NCBI GenBank assembly: GCA_016946835.1
Contig: JACVTC010000088.1
Coordinates: forward strand, 620,001 to 650,000
DNA: 30,000 nt
Source of the DNA: Neocallimastix lanati (nom. inval.)
Lineage: Eukaryota > Neocallimastigomycota > Neocallimastigomycetes > Neocallimastigales > Neocallimastigaceae
Reading direction: 5' to 3'
Position 1 is the first letter of the stretch; every line of letters begins with the position of its first letter. Below are positions 20,644 through 30,000 of this stretch, piece after piece. The translations under genes and the position numbers were made by a program. Below the pieces are notes generated by a model. That model had not been told where the DNA came from. It worked only from the letters and a program-made list of their open reading frames with translations, and did not search any database.

Positions 20644-20795
20644 CTAAGAATTTTTTTTTTTTAAGAAATAGTAATATCATTTTTCTTCTAAGAATTTTTT
20701 TTTTTTAAGAAATAGTAATATCATTTTTCTTCTAAGAATTTTTTTTTTTTAAGAAATAGTAATATCATTTTTCTTCTAAGAATTTTTTTTTTTTA
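20642..20795. repeat. 44-bp tandem array, right part
   Basis: The array continues after LINE-1 with ATAGTAATATCATTTTTCTT, then CTAAGAA and T runs, at 20668, 20712 and 20756 (period 44). The first TTCTAAGAATTTTTT (20642-20656) is the right target-site duplication. The array ends near 20795, where the leader of LINE-2 or its flank begins. Confidence 0.93.
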
Positions 20796-21179
20796 ATTAT
20801 TTTTTATTTCCCCAATGAAGTGGACTGTTTTTCCAGGTCCATGGAGGGTTGATGGAAAAGGAATAACCTATATCAGGTGTACTAATTACAGCTTTCTGTG
20901 ATTCTGATGATAATATATGGTTATCCTTTCTAAAGTGGCTTCTAGTACGAAGAGTGAAAACTGGAATACTGGAAGACTGTAGAAAGTGAACCTCATGTTT
21001 TATATTGTTTTAAACTGGATATGTAGTAACATTGGAGTTGTATAATTAATAATATCATGTAGTTTCTACATATTATCATTGTAATGAATCTATTGTATTT
21101 TTTACTTTAGTATTATTATGTATATGTATTTTTCTATAGTATTATTTATACTTTCATGTAGCTATTGTAAAATGGAAAT

Positions 21180-21212
21180 GTAGGAGATTGATTCACTCCA
21201 AAGCTTGTGTTT
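21180..21212 (+). promoter_or_regulatory. Conserved 5' leader box in LINE-2
   Basis: GTAGGAGATTGATTCACTCC followed by AAAGCTTGTG matches the boxes at about 15603 and 26229. The preceding 80 bases also match LINE-3 closely (ATAGTATTATTTA, AGCTATTGTAAAATGGAAAT). Confidence 0.55.
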
Positions 21213-21536
21213 AAGACATTATTTAACGGATGGGAATCTTTTTATAGTTTTTCACAACTATTATTTCATTAATATTTAAATTTTATATTATATATGATTA
21301 TTTTACAGAAATTTTTACATAAAACAGGAATTTATAATTGAAAATCATTAATTAAAAACTAGTCAACACTTAAAGAAAGAAAAACAAACAAGTTTTAGCA
21401 AACAATATACACGAAAGAGAAGACAACAGCAATAAATTTTTATTTTTTTTAAAATTTTTAATTTTTTACTAATTTTATTTTTTATTTTTATATTACATTT
21501 ACTTTTTATTAATATAGATAAGTTTTTTATTTTATT

Positions 21537-24500
21537 ATGTCAACTATACGAAGAGGTCTGCGACATTATGGTCCTGACCATGATAAATTTGTTTTAATTT
21601 TCATTCATGATCTTGAATCTTGGACTGAAAGTAGACTTTGGGAATTTTTAAGCAAAAAAATATCAAATTGTAATGAAGTTGTTCATGGAATCGTTAAAAA
21701 ACACTATATTAATATGGAAAACTACTTCATCCTAAGAGTTAACTATAATAATTATACGGATTATTTGAAGGTTATTTATTTGATTACTAAGCACTTACCT
21801 GTTAAAAGAATAAAATGGAAGATTACTTCAAGGATACGCACATTTAGCAATATTAATCATAATAGAACCAGGTATTATTCTGAACCCTCAATCCCCATCT
21901 CTGAAAGCCTCCTGTATGCTAACCCTTTCTCGAATACTAAATATTTCAACCTCTGTATTAGCTGGAACATAAATGGTTGGAATTCTGAAAAACGTGACGG
22001 ACTTACCAATTTTAATTCAATCTTTAATCCTATTTGTATTTGTCTTCAAGAAGTCGGTAATAGTTCATTCCTTAACTCATTTTCTAACACATATCCATTC
22101 CTTAATCATTATAGAACAGTACTGAGACGTGCGGACAAAAAAATCCCTGGTATGAGGGGCCTTTATATAGGTGTGCACTCCTCCTGCCAATTCACTAATG
22201 ATGATTTTGAATATAGATATATACTCTCAGTAAATATATTCTCTTTTTGGGGTGTCAGATGTTCTTTAGGGAACATTTACTTCCCTAGCAAAAAACACAA
22301 AGACTCTAGAGAAAAAGCGGAAACTGATTTTGCTAATTGGCTCAAGAACCATCAGAATATCCCTTCGGCTATTGTTGGTGATTTCAACATGACTAAGCAA
22401 CAACTCAAAGATCTTATTCTTAGAATTTCCCCTAAATGGTTTGTTATGGATATGGTTGGTCATCAATTTACTTGGTCTAATGGTGGAAAGAATTCTTGTA
22501 TTGATTTTATAGTAGTGAACGATAAATTAAGATATTATCTGAATATTGCTTCTGTATGCTACTCTTTTAATGACATCTCTGACCATTTACCACTTATTCT
22601 TTCTTGTAAAAAAATATCTCCTGATGGTTTTGTTACTCCCCCTCGGGATAAACAAATTAAGTGGTCTAATCGAATTTGTAGGGATAAACGTGAAGCAATC
22701 TTCTCTCATAATAAATTCACATGTTTACTGGATGAATTTGAACATAATGATAATCTAGACTCTAATACAATGGTTAAAAAACTTCTTGACACAGCAAATA
22801 AAATAGGCGATGACATTCAAGCAAGAGTTCCTACAAATTTACAGGGTTCAGCGTTCCATTGTCCTGCTTATATTAAGAAATTATCACATGAAAAACATTT
22901 ATTTTATAAAAGGATTAAAAATTTTAAACTTAGTAGTGATTTGTCTAATCTTCAAGAATTTTGTGATCTCTCAAAAGAATATAGAGTTCTTTCTGATTAT
23001 ATCATTAGTATTAAAAGAAATATTAGGATTATTAGATTTAAAAATTTGATTCATTCCATCGGCGAATGTTTCTTAAAAAATGATGCCCAGCGTGGTTGGT
23101 CTGGACTTAAGAAAATCTCTAAACCTTCTTACTCTCCTTCCCAATCACCTGTATACATTAAAGATAAAGAAGGTAATGTTCTAGTATCCCAAGAAGATCA
23201 ACTCAATCGTTTTGCAGAACACTATGAAGAACTTGCTTCTGATATAACTGGTCACAGTCTTAATGAAAATTATTGGAAAAGAATACTTAATAATTCTTCT
23301 ACTCCTCAGGAATCATGGGATATTAATCAACCTATTTCCATGTCAGAAATTCATTCAACTGTTCTTTCAATGAAAAATAACAAAGCACCTGGTCCTGATG
23401 GTATACCTACAGAATTTTTTAAAGCATTTTTTAATTCTGAGAGTAGTACTTCTTCTTAGGATGACTCTAATCAAGAGGTTACTTATTCCGATTGTGCAAA
23501 GTGTCTGTTATTACTTTTTAATAAAATTTGGGATGGTGACTTTCCTAATGAATGGAACTCTGCTTCTATTGTTTCTATTCCTAAAAAAGGGGATCTTTCA
23601 GATTGTAATAATTATCGTGGTATTTCACTCATCAATGTAGGTTTAAAAATTCTATCAAAAATTGTCACTAAAAGAATATCGGACTATGCTTTTTCTAATG
23701 GAATAATTAGACCAGAACAGTTTGGTTTTAGAAATAAAGAAGAATGTATTAGTTTATTTGAATCCATTCGTGAAATTTGTCAGAGAAGAAAATTTAAGGA
23801 TAAATTTACCTTTCTTGCCTTTCTTGACCTTAAAAAAGCTTATGATTCAGTTCCAATTTACAATATACTTACTAAACTAAATAATCTTGGTATTCGTGGT
23901 AAATGCCTTCAATTCATTACTAATCTATACCTTACCTCGAAAGCTCGTGCAAACTTTAATGGTAAACTTTCAAAAGAATTTCCAATACACCGTGGTGTTC
24001 GCCAAGGGTGTCCTCTCTCACCTATTTTATTCAATATATTTATCAATGATATTTTTGATAAATGTAAAAGTTATGGTGTGATTACTGAAAAGAAAAAGTG
24101 TTGTGGTGGATTATTTGCTGATGATATTGTATTATTAGCTCCTACAAAATCTTCACTTAAAAACCTTTTGAATATCGCTCATGATTGGGGTATTAAAAAT
24201 GAAATGACCTTTGGAATCAATAAATGCGCTACACTAGTTGTTAAACCAAAGAATTTTATACCTTCAAGACATTATGAAAATCCTACATTTAGACTTGGTA
24301 TGAACTATATACCAAGCACTAATCAATATACATATCTTGGTATACCTTTTAATGAATCGTTGGATTTAAAACCTATTATTGCTATGATGAATAGTAAAAT
24401 TAATTATACAGTTAACTCTTTCTTTAGATTTTTAACCAATAGGAATGTTCCTTTCTACATTAAAACTCGTATACTAGTTTCTTTTGTCCTTAGTTCAGTT

Positions 24501-25622
24501 CTTTATTATGCTCCCTTACTTGGTTCAAATAAAAAGAATACTGAAAAAGCTCAAACTGCTTTTAATCGAGGTTTGTATTGGAGTTTCGGGTTTAAAAATA
24601 AAACCTCCAATACTTCAATTTACAATATGTCTAAGGAACTTTCTATACCTCCTATAGCTAGTTTTTGTGCTAAGGCGATGATTCGATGCTTTAAAAAGTG
24701 GAAAGATTCTTCTTGTATTATTTCTCATTTAGTCAAAAATATACCTACACTTTCTCACTATTCATGGACGAAAAAAGCACGGAGTTTAGCAGTACACAAG
24801 CACAATAATAAACTTCCTGGAGAAATAAGGAAGTTTTACTGGGAAAATATTCATTATTCAAGCACTCCTGCGATCAGATCTACAAAATACAAGAAATTTA
24901 AATTTGGTTTTAAAAAATTTATTCAACGTCTATCACTTAAATATTCACAATTTTCTCTTGGATTTTTTTGGATTGGACGAATTAAATGTGGATTCAAATT
25001 TGATGTAAAAACGTATGTTAAAAGTAATCTAGTATCAGAAAATTGCCCAACATTCTGCCCTTGTTGTGGTGAGAGTAACAGCATACCTAGTTTTACACAC
25101 TGGATACTTTTATGTCCTAAATTTGAAGAATTTAGGCAACATTTCATTCCCTTTGTTGATGAAATTTTTATTAATTTTTCTCTTATTGTTCATGAGAAAT
25201 CATTGAACATTCCTGATGATAAAGAGGAAGATTTTGATGATAATATCAATTTTTACGTGCTGTGTCTCCTTCTTGGCGGAAATGCAGTATTTGAAATCTT
25301 AAAGATCGGCTCGGGGGAAAGAAGGCGATTTATTAATAATATTTTTCAATCACCTTCGAACGAGTCTTCTTTCCCGATTTCATATTTTGTGGGGCTTGCG
25401 GAATTCCTTACTAACGTTATGCCTATTGTGATTGGTGATTTTTACACCATGATCGATTTGTATAGTGTTAGACCTACCGTTGTCAAGAGCGTCGACGTCA
25501 TAACGATAAGGCAAAGAAGAAATTCTGATACAGATTCGAATGATAATTTTCATCCACATGGAGTTATCTTCGATGAATGGGAAGAGTTAGAGGCCATTTC
25601 GTCCTCGAATCTCATAACGTAG
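21537..25622 (+). pseudogene. LINE-2 ORF interrupted by a single in-frame TAG
   Basis: Reading in one frame from ATG 21537 to TAG 25620-25622 gives 1361 codons with a single internal stop, TAG at 23457-23459 (codon 641). No frameshift is needed. Residues about 20-105 are the RRM-like module. The endonuclease has SWNINGW (142-148), Glu172 in CLQEVGN, GDFN with Asp282 and SDH with Asp349/His350. The reverse transcriptase begins before the stop (APGPDGIPTEFFKAF) and continues after it with FLDLKKAYDSV, RGVRQGCPLSPILFN and FADD at 860-863. A CPCC...HW...C zinc motif and the C-terminal LLGG...PIVIG module follow. The stop falls in the Ser-rich, poorly conserved linker between early RT blocks (SSTSS before it, DDSNQ after it). 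The following GATGAC is not a known strong readthrough context. Compared with LINE-1 it lacks the long Ser linker and is otherwise complete. Confidence 0.92.
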
Positions 25623-25663
25623 TTTTTTAATATTGATATAAAAAAAAAATTTCAATATTATTA

Positions 25664-25681
25664 AATAAAGTTTATTCCTAG

Positions 25682-25721
<40 letters not shown>
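25664..25721 (+). terminator. Polyadenylation signal and poly(A) tail of LINE-2
   Basis: AATAAA at 25664-25669 is followed 15 bases later by a 37-A run, 25685-25721. Confidence 0.8.
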
Positions 25722-25723
<2 letters not shown>

Positions 25724-25845
25724 GTCCAATTGAAGATGGTAATAATGGTGCTGATGAAAATTCTTTGTGCTTTAATGCATTGTTTAATGCATTGATATCA
25801 ATATATTACATTTTAATATTACATTTTATAAAATTATTACATAAT

Positions 25846-25880
<35 letters not shown>

Positions 25881-26139
25881 CTATTTCTCAAATTAAATTA
25901 TATTAACTGTTAATTGAAAATTTTATATTTATAATGTTAACATACATCTAAAATATTTTATCATATAAATAAATGTTAAAAGTTTATTTTATGTTAAATA
26001 AATAAATTTTATTTTTTTAAAAAAAAAGTATATGAGAATCAAGATTTCATCCGACTTCAACGATTCATTTTAGAGTTTTAATTTTATATTTATTTTTTAT
26101 ATATAAATAATTAGATTTATTAAAAAAAAATAAAAAAAA
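25722..26139. other. Spacer between LINE-2 and LINE-3
   Basis: About 60 bases after the poly(A) can be read as an open stretch (IEDGNNGADENSLCFNALFN) with a small TTTAATGCATTG duplication, but it has no recognised homology. The remainder is A/T simple sequence, including a T run at about 25851-25880. Confidence 0.5.
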
Positions 26140-26228
26140 TTGTATTTTTTACTTTATCATCATTTTGAATATATATTTTTTCTATATAGTATTATTTAAA
26201 CTCTCATGAAGCTATTGTAAAATGGAAA

Positions 26229-26262
26229 TGTAGGAGATTGGATTACTCTAAAAAGCTTGTGT
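26229..26262 (+). promoter_or_regulatory. Conserved 5' leader box in LINE-3
   Basis: GTAGGAGATTGGATTACTCT followed by AAAAAGCTTGTG is the third copy of the box. It has one extra G and a lost C relative to the LINE-2 copy. Confidence 0.5.
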
Positions 26263-26277
26263 TTACGACTTTATATA

Positions 26278-26582
26278 CCCTCAGATGATTATTTCACCCA
26301 ACCCTGATACTACGCTTTGAATTGAAGCATAGACCTTGATGATTGTAAAATTTCCAATCGCCAATGATTACACCCACTAGGGAGGAGTTAATGGTTCCGT
26401 TCTGATGCTCGTGGTCATTAGAGATATATGTAGGAACGTTAGGAATGCATCTCCGGGCAGTGTGTAACGACGATTGAGAGCGGCGAAGCTGATACAGTAT
26501 GCCAATAACTCATCACCTTACAGTTAATTAATAACTGTATGGCCATATGGGAGATGGGTACCCATATGTGCAAGTCTATGTT
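26278..26582. mobile_element. About 305-bp GC-richer insert with 16-bp flanking duplication
   Basis: TTTACGACTTTATATA occurs at 26262-26277 and again at 26583-26598. Removing the insert plus one copy restores a leader that matches LINE-2 (GCTTGTGTTTAAGACATTAT, then TTAACGGATGGGAAT there), so this is a clean insertion. The insert begins CCCTCAGATGATTATTTCAC and ends CAAGTCTATGTT. It has no ORF, no terminal inverted repeats and no poly(A). Hairpins are visible at 26519-26539 (TACAGTTA/TAACTGTA) and 26544-26568 (CATATGGG/CCCATATG). The right junction reads GTTTTT, which could be a pol III terminator. A SINE or a retrocopied structured RNA is the best guess. No good tRNA-type A and B boxes were found; GGTTCCGTTCT near 26392 is only a partial B-box match. 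Confidence 0.7.
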
Positions 26583-26603
26583 TTTACGACTTTATATAAC
26601 TGA

Positions 26604-26646
<43 letters not shown>

Positions 26647-27029
26647 TGTAAACATTTTATTTTTACAATTACATTTTAGTTAATATTATGATTATTCTAC
26701 AGAAAATTATTACATTAAACAGAGCCTCACTAATCAAGTAGAAAAACAAAAATTTAAAAGATAAAAAAAATGTTTATTCACAATTAACAAATTATATAAA
26801 GTCAATTATCTTACTTAAATATTTAACAATACATGGATAAAAAAAAAAAAAAAAAAAAAAAAAGACAAGAAAACCAATATTTTCATATAACTATTTTTTA
26901 ATTTTCTTAATTTTATTTTTTTTTTTTGTATCAATTTATATTAATCTTTATATTTCCTTGTTTTTTTTTTATTTTTAGTATTTTATTATAAATTACTTTC
27001 ATTTTTATCAATTTATAATATGTTATTCA

Positions 27030-27158
27030 TTATGGAAAAGATATTCCACTGAGGTTCTCATTATATGGAACATCTATTGACAACACAAGGATGTTTTTTT
27101 ATTTGTGGTATACACTCATGGACCAATACTTAAATGAAGGAATTTATTCATTCAAAAT

Positions 27159-27195
<37 letters not shown>

Positions 27196-27621
27196 CAAGA
27201 ATAATATTTTGTCAATGAAATGAATTACTAATTTCAATGATAGTTTTTTTTTCTTCAGGATAAAAAGTATACAACTCCAAATTTCAACCAACGTGAAATT
27301 CACTAAACGAGTTTGAAAAATGCAATATCAAGAGTTAAAATTTTCATATTGTAAAATGTTCCAAATGGAATTCGATGTTTTTTTTTTTTTTTTTTTTTTT
27401 GCATTTAAAAACAAAATTTTAATATCTAATAATACAATCCAATAATAATAACAAACTCAGTAAATCTCAGTTCAACTCATTTAGTAAATGTTATAAATGG
27501 CAGTCATGAACTCAATACTCCCAGTATACCTAAGCTTAATTCTCAAAATCCAATTTCAAATTTTAACACACCCAAGGAAAGTTTTCTATTTTTTGTCTTA
27601 GTTTGGAATACCAATGGATGG

Positions 27622-27661
<40 letters not shown>

Positions 27662-28056
27662 GTGAAAAGAGGTTAGTATTGTGTACTTCAAACACGAATT
27701 TTTTTTTTAAACATCATTATTATTCCTATGTTTTTTTTTTTTCAGGAAACTGGTAGTGGTGCCAAGGTTGATAAATATCCATTGTAAAGTAACACTTCCC
27801 CACTTCCCCAGCTACAAATTATTTCCAGAAAAGAAATGGATCCAAATAGGCTAGGTTGCAAGTTGCAGAGGGTTATATCTCGGGTATCATGTCTCATGTC
27901 AACCCATCCTTTCAAGATAATTCCTATACTCATCTTTTGTTTTCTTTAACAATATATAGTCTATGGAATCATTCTTAGTGAACTGTTGATGTTGGTATTG
28001 TCAATATTCCCACTAAAAAACACTCATCATTACAAGTACGATAGGCATTCTCTGAT

Positions 28057-28090
<34 letters not shown>

Positions 28091-29163
28091 CACATGGCTT
28101 TAAAATCACACAAATCATCCATCTATTCTTCTTTGGAGACTTTAACATGAACACGGCTGATTTACAAGATAAATTAACCAACAGTAACCATTGGTAACTG
28201 GCTTATTCTTTCTATTAATGGTTCACCTATTTCATGATCAAGAGGTAGATGTTCATTTAGATATTGATCATGTGTTAGTCAACTCAAGTAATGCTGGATA
28301 AAAAATATCAAATACTTATTTTGTTGACTATCTTTCTCGATCTGATCATAAAAAAATAATTTTCATCCTATTAAAAACAATAGAAATGAACTTGGTTTCC
28401 TTCTACAGATGAAGAAAAAAAAAAATAAAAAAAAAAAAAAAAAATTAAAAGTTTGGCATTCTCATTATAAATTCTAAGGGTCGGATTCTTCAGGTCATCG
28501 TCTTTCTAAAGATTACTAGAAAGATTCTGATGTACTAAGGAATTTAGGAAGTCCAAGGCAACAAGAATGGGGATATTAACCAAGATATTAACGATGAAGA
28601 ACTTAGCGATGCAATCTCATCATTTACACCTAACTTTAAAGCTTGTGGTCCTGATGATATTCCAATGGAATTCTTCAAAGCTTTGATTTCCTTGTAATAG
28701 ATAATTCAGAAGAATTAACTGAAAATAATAGTAGTAATATTTCATCTGGCTTTAAAATGTCTCAAAGCCTTAATTAATCATATTTGAAATGGTGATTTCT
28801 AAAAATCATGAATTACCTCATCAATAATTTCTATTCATAAAAAAAAAAAAAAAAAAAAGGACGATCCATCAGATTGTAATAACTATCGTGGCATCTCTCT
28901 TATCAATAAGAGGATAAAGAATTATTGCAAAAATTATAGCTAATAAAATCTCTAAATACCTTCCTACTTAGGTGTACCGTTTTTTTAAATGATTTAGAAT
29001 TGAAACCGATCATACAGTGAATGAATAATAAAATTAAAAAAAAAAAAAAAAAAAAAAAAGGATTTCTTAAAAATCCTTATATTTCTAACCCTTATAAAAG
29101 AATGTTATTTTCAGCTATAGTAATTGGGAAAGTCTCATATTATATTATGCATCTCTACTTGGA

Positions 29164-29199
<36 letters not shown>

Positions 29200-29492
29200 A
29201 AGAACGAGAAGTACACAGACACTAGTTAATTCAGGATTATACTGGATTGAAGGATTTTCTAAAGGGAATATAGCATTACTTCCCTTTATTGTATTTCTAA
29301 AAAGAACTTAATGATTCCTCCTCTTTCCGGCGAAATGTGCGATTGCTCAGGTAAAGGTGTTTTTAAAAAAAAATGTAAAAACTTGAAATGTATTATCTCT
29401 GATTTATTTAGAGATATATTGCCTTGTAGACGTCATGCAATAGGATAAAGAAAGTAAAATTTTTAGCTGAAAAAATTGAATAAATTTCTATC

Positions 29493-29542
<50 letters not shown>

Positions 29543-29900
29543 AATTTTAAACTTTTTTACTAGGATAGAGATATGGAAGGCAGAGAAATCAATCAAGGCT
29601 AAGGCTTATAAAAAAAAATTTTTTTTGAGAAAACTAGAGAGTATCTAAAACTCAACTATAAGTAATCTTGAATTTAGCATTAGCTTCCGATGGGTACTTC
29701 ATGCCAGATGTGGATAATAAATTCGATGCTCGTGTTGCCAAAGCTGCAAAAATGATTGAAGAAAACTGTCCAGAAAGGTGACCTTACTGTTATAGAAAAA
29801 AAAAAATAGTAATCTTCGATTGGAAAAACATTGGTTTTCTAAATGCTATCTTTTCCATGAATTTTTGAATAAAATATTTTGAAGGATTATTGAAGATCAT
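27030..29900 (+). pseudogene. LINE-3 ORF relic
   Basis: Fragments in shifting frames follow the order of the LINE-1 protein. YGTSIDNTRMFF plus FICGIHSWTN (about 27055-27125) matches the RRM-like start. A frameshifted SWNTNGWN equivalent lies at about 27600-27625. FQETGSGAKVDKYP (27741-27785) matches the endonuclease Glu motif. GDFNMNTADLQDKL lies at about 28134-28180 and DIDHVLVN at about 28260. LSDAISSFTPNFKACGPDDIPMEFFKAL spans about 28601-28686, and DDPSDCNNYRGISLIN lies at about 28861-28910. The sequence then jumps directly to TYLGVPF (about 28962-28983), so the RT core with the catalytic Asp motifs (equivalent to about 18430-19070 in LINE-1) is deleted. Later pieces are LVNSGLYWIEGFSKG (about 29225-29270), KFDARVAKAAKMIEENCPER (about 29716-29780) and KHWF (about 29826). 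Confidence 0.88.
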
Positions 29901-30000
29901 TATATAAAGTAAAAAAAATTTTTTTTTTTATTATGTCTATATTTTTTGTGTCCAATATCAAATAGTAATGTAAACACTGTTATCACAGATGTGAATGATC

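Larger units (their letters stand above)
20810..25721 (+). mobile_element. LINE-2: near-intact non-LTR retrotransposon with one nonsense codon
   Basis: A GC-richer leader begins about 20810 (CCCCAATGAAGTGGAC, with a TGGAC/GTCCA hairpin at 20821-20841) right after the tandem array. It runs to the ORF start at 21537. The ORF ends at 25622, AATAAA is at 25664-25669 and a 37-A tail at 25685-25721 closes the element. No clear target-site duplication is seen. CCAATGAAGTGG at 20812 and CCAATTGAAGATGG at 25726 resemble each other and might be a decayed duplication, so the true 5' end is uncertain. The coding part is a clear relative of LINE-1 but too diverged to be the same family. Confidence 0.88.
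26140..30000 (+). mobile_element. LINE-3: heavily decayed non-LTR retrotransposon, runs off the window
   Basis: The leader is recognisable from about 26140 (TTGTATTTTTTACTTTA, then AGCTATTGTAAAATGGAAAT at about 26210) and is closest to that of LINE-2. Coding relics run from about 27030 to the last 200 bases (HW...C zinc region near 29830). The 3' end and poly(A) lie beyond 30000. A separate insert sits in the leader at 26278-26582. The element is riddled with stops, frameshifts, deletions and homopolymer runs of 20-48 bases and cannot be active. Confidence 0.88.

Noticed and set aside
24078-25622. Separate gene starting at 24078
   Set aside because: The start would be an internal GTG; the frame is continuous with codons back to the TAG at 23457 and is the RT C-terminal half of the LINE-2 ORF.
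26400-26520. Loose resemblance of part of the 305-bp insert (GGAACGTT ... CCGGGCAGTGTGTAA) to the 3' end of bacterial 23S rRNA
   Set aside because: Matches are short and gapped, and the surrounding 200 bases do not follow; not enough to call rRNA.
27975-28181. Minus-strand ORF with a Lys run
   Set aside because: Antisense of the LINE-3 endonuclease relic; the Lys run is the reverse of a T run.
29021-29311. Plus-strand 96-codon ORF containing two Lys runs
   Set aside because: It is a chance open segment of the LINE-3 relic bridged by poly(A) runs; only short parts (LVNSGLYWIEGFSKG) are real homology.

Overview
The window is a eukaryotic, extremely AT-rich contig with long A/T homopolymers, (AAT)n microsatellites, intron-less genes and large gene-free stretches. 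The best guess is an anaerobic gut fungus (Neocallimastigomycota). This rests on base composition, an Agd3-like polysaccharide deacetylase gene (a family known mainly from fungi), Asn/Gln-rich low-complexity protein and abundant retroelements. There is no rRNA or tRNA to confirm it, and an AT-rich amoeba cannot be fully excluded.

Layout. 1-535 is a compound micro/minisatellite. 575-2100 is a decayed Ty1/copia-type integrase region, split by stops and expanded homopolymers. 2845-3160 (minus) is a broken relic of the same protein family as the intact gene at 13201. 3190-8780 is a gene desert with several tandem repeats and a perfect 43-bp inverted repeat. 8784-10895 encodes a secreted, probably GPI-anchored Agd3/CE18-like deacetylase. 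13201-14154 encodes a Pro/Gly- and Gln-rich prion-like protein of unknown function.

The second half (15257-30000) is a head-to-tail series of three related non-LTR retrotransposons (LINEs), all on the plus strand and at different stages of decay. LINE-1 (15257-20641) is full length, with an intact 1483-aa ORF, poly(A) tail and 15-bp target-site duplication; it split a 44-bp tandem array. LINE-2 (about 20810-25721) has one in-frame TAG in an otherwise open reading frame. LINE-3 (about 26140 to beyond the window end) is a relic. It has lost the RT catalytic core, carries long A and T runs, and has a separate GC-richer insert of about 305 bp in its 5' leader, flanked by a 16-bp duplication.

How the parts relate. 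The two host genes have no visible functional link. The LINE ORFs carry an N-terminal RRM-like module, an APE-type endonuclease, reverse transcriptase, a C-terminal zinc motif and a conserved C-terminal module. They therefore look like self-contained single-ORF elements in which an RNA-binding domain is fused to the polymerase protein. The extreme 5' end of LINE-1 can be drawn as a nested pseudoknot with HDV-ribozyme-like helix order, which is speculative.
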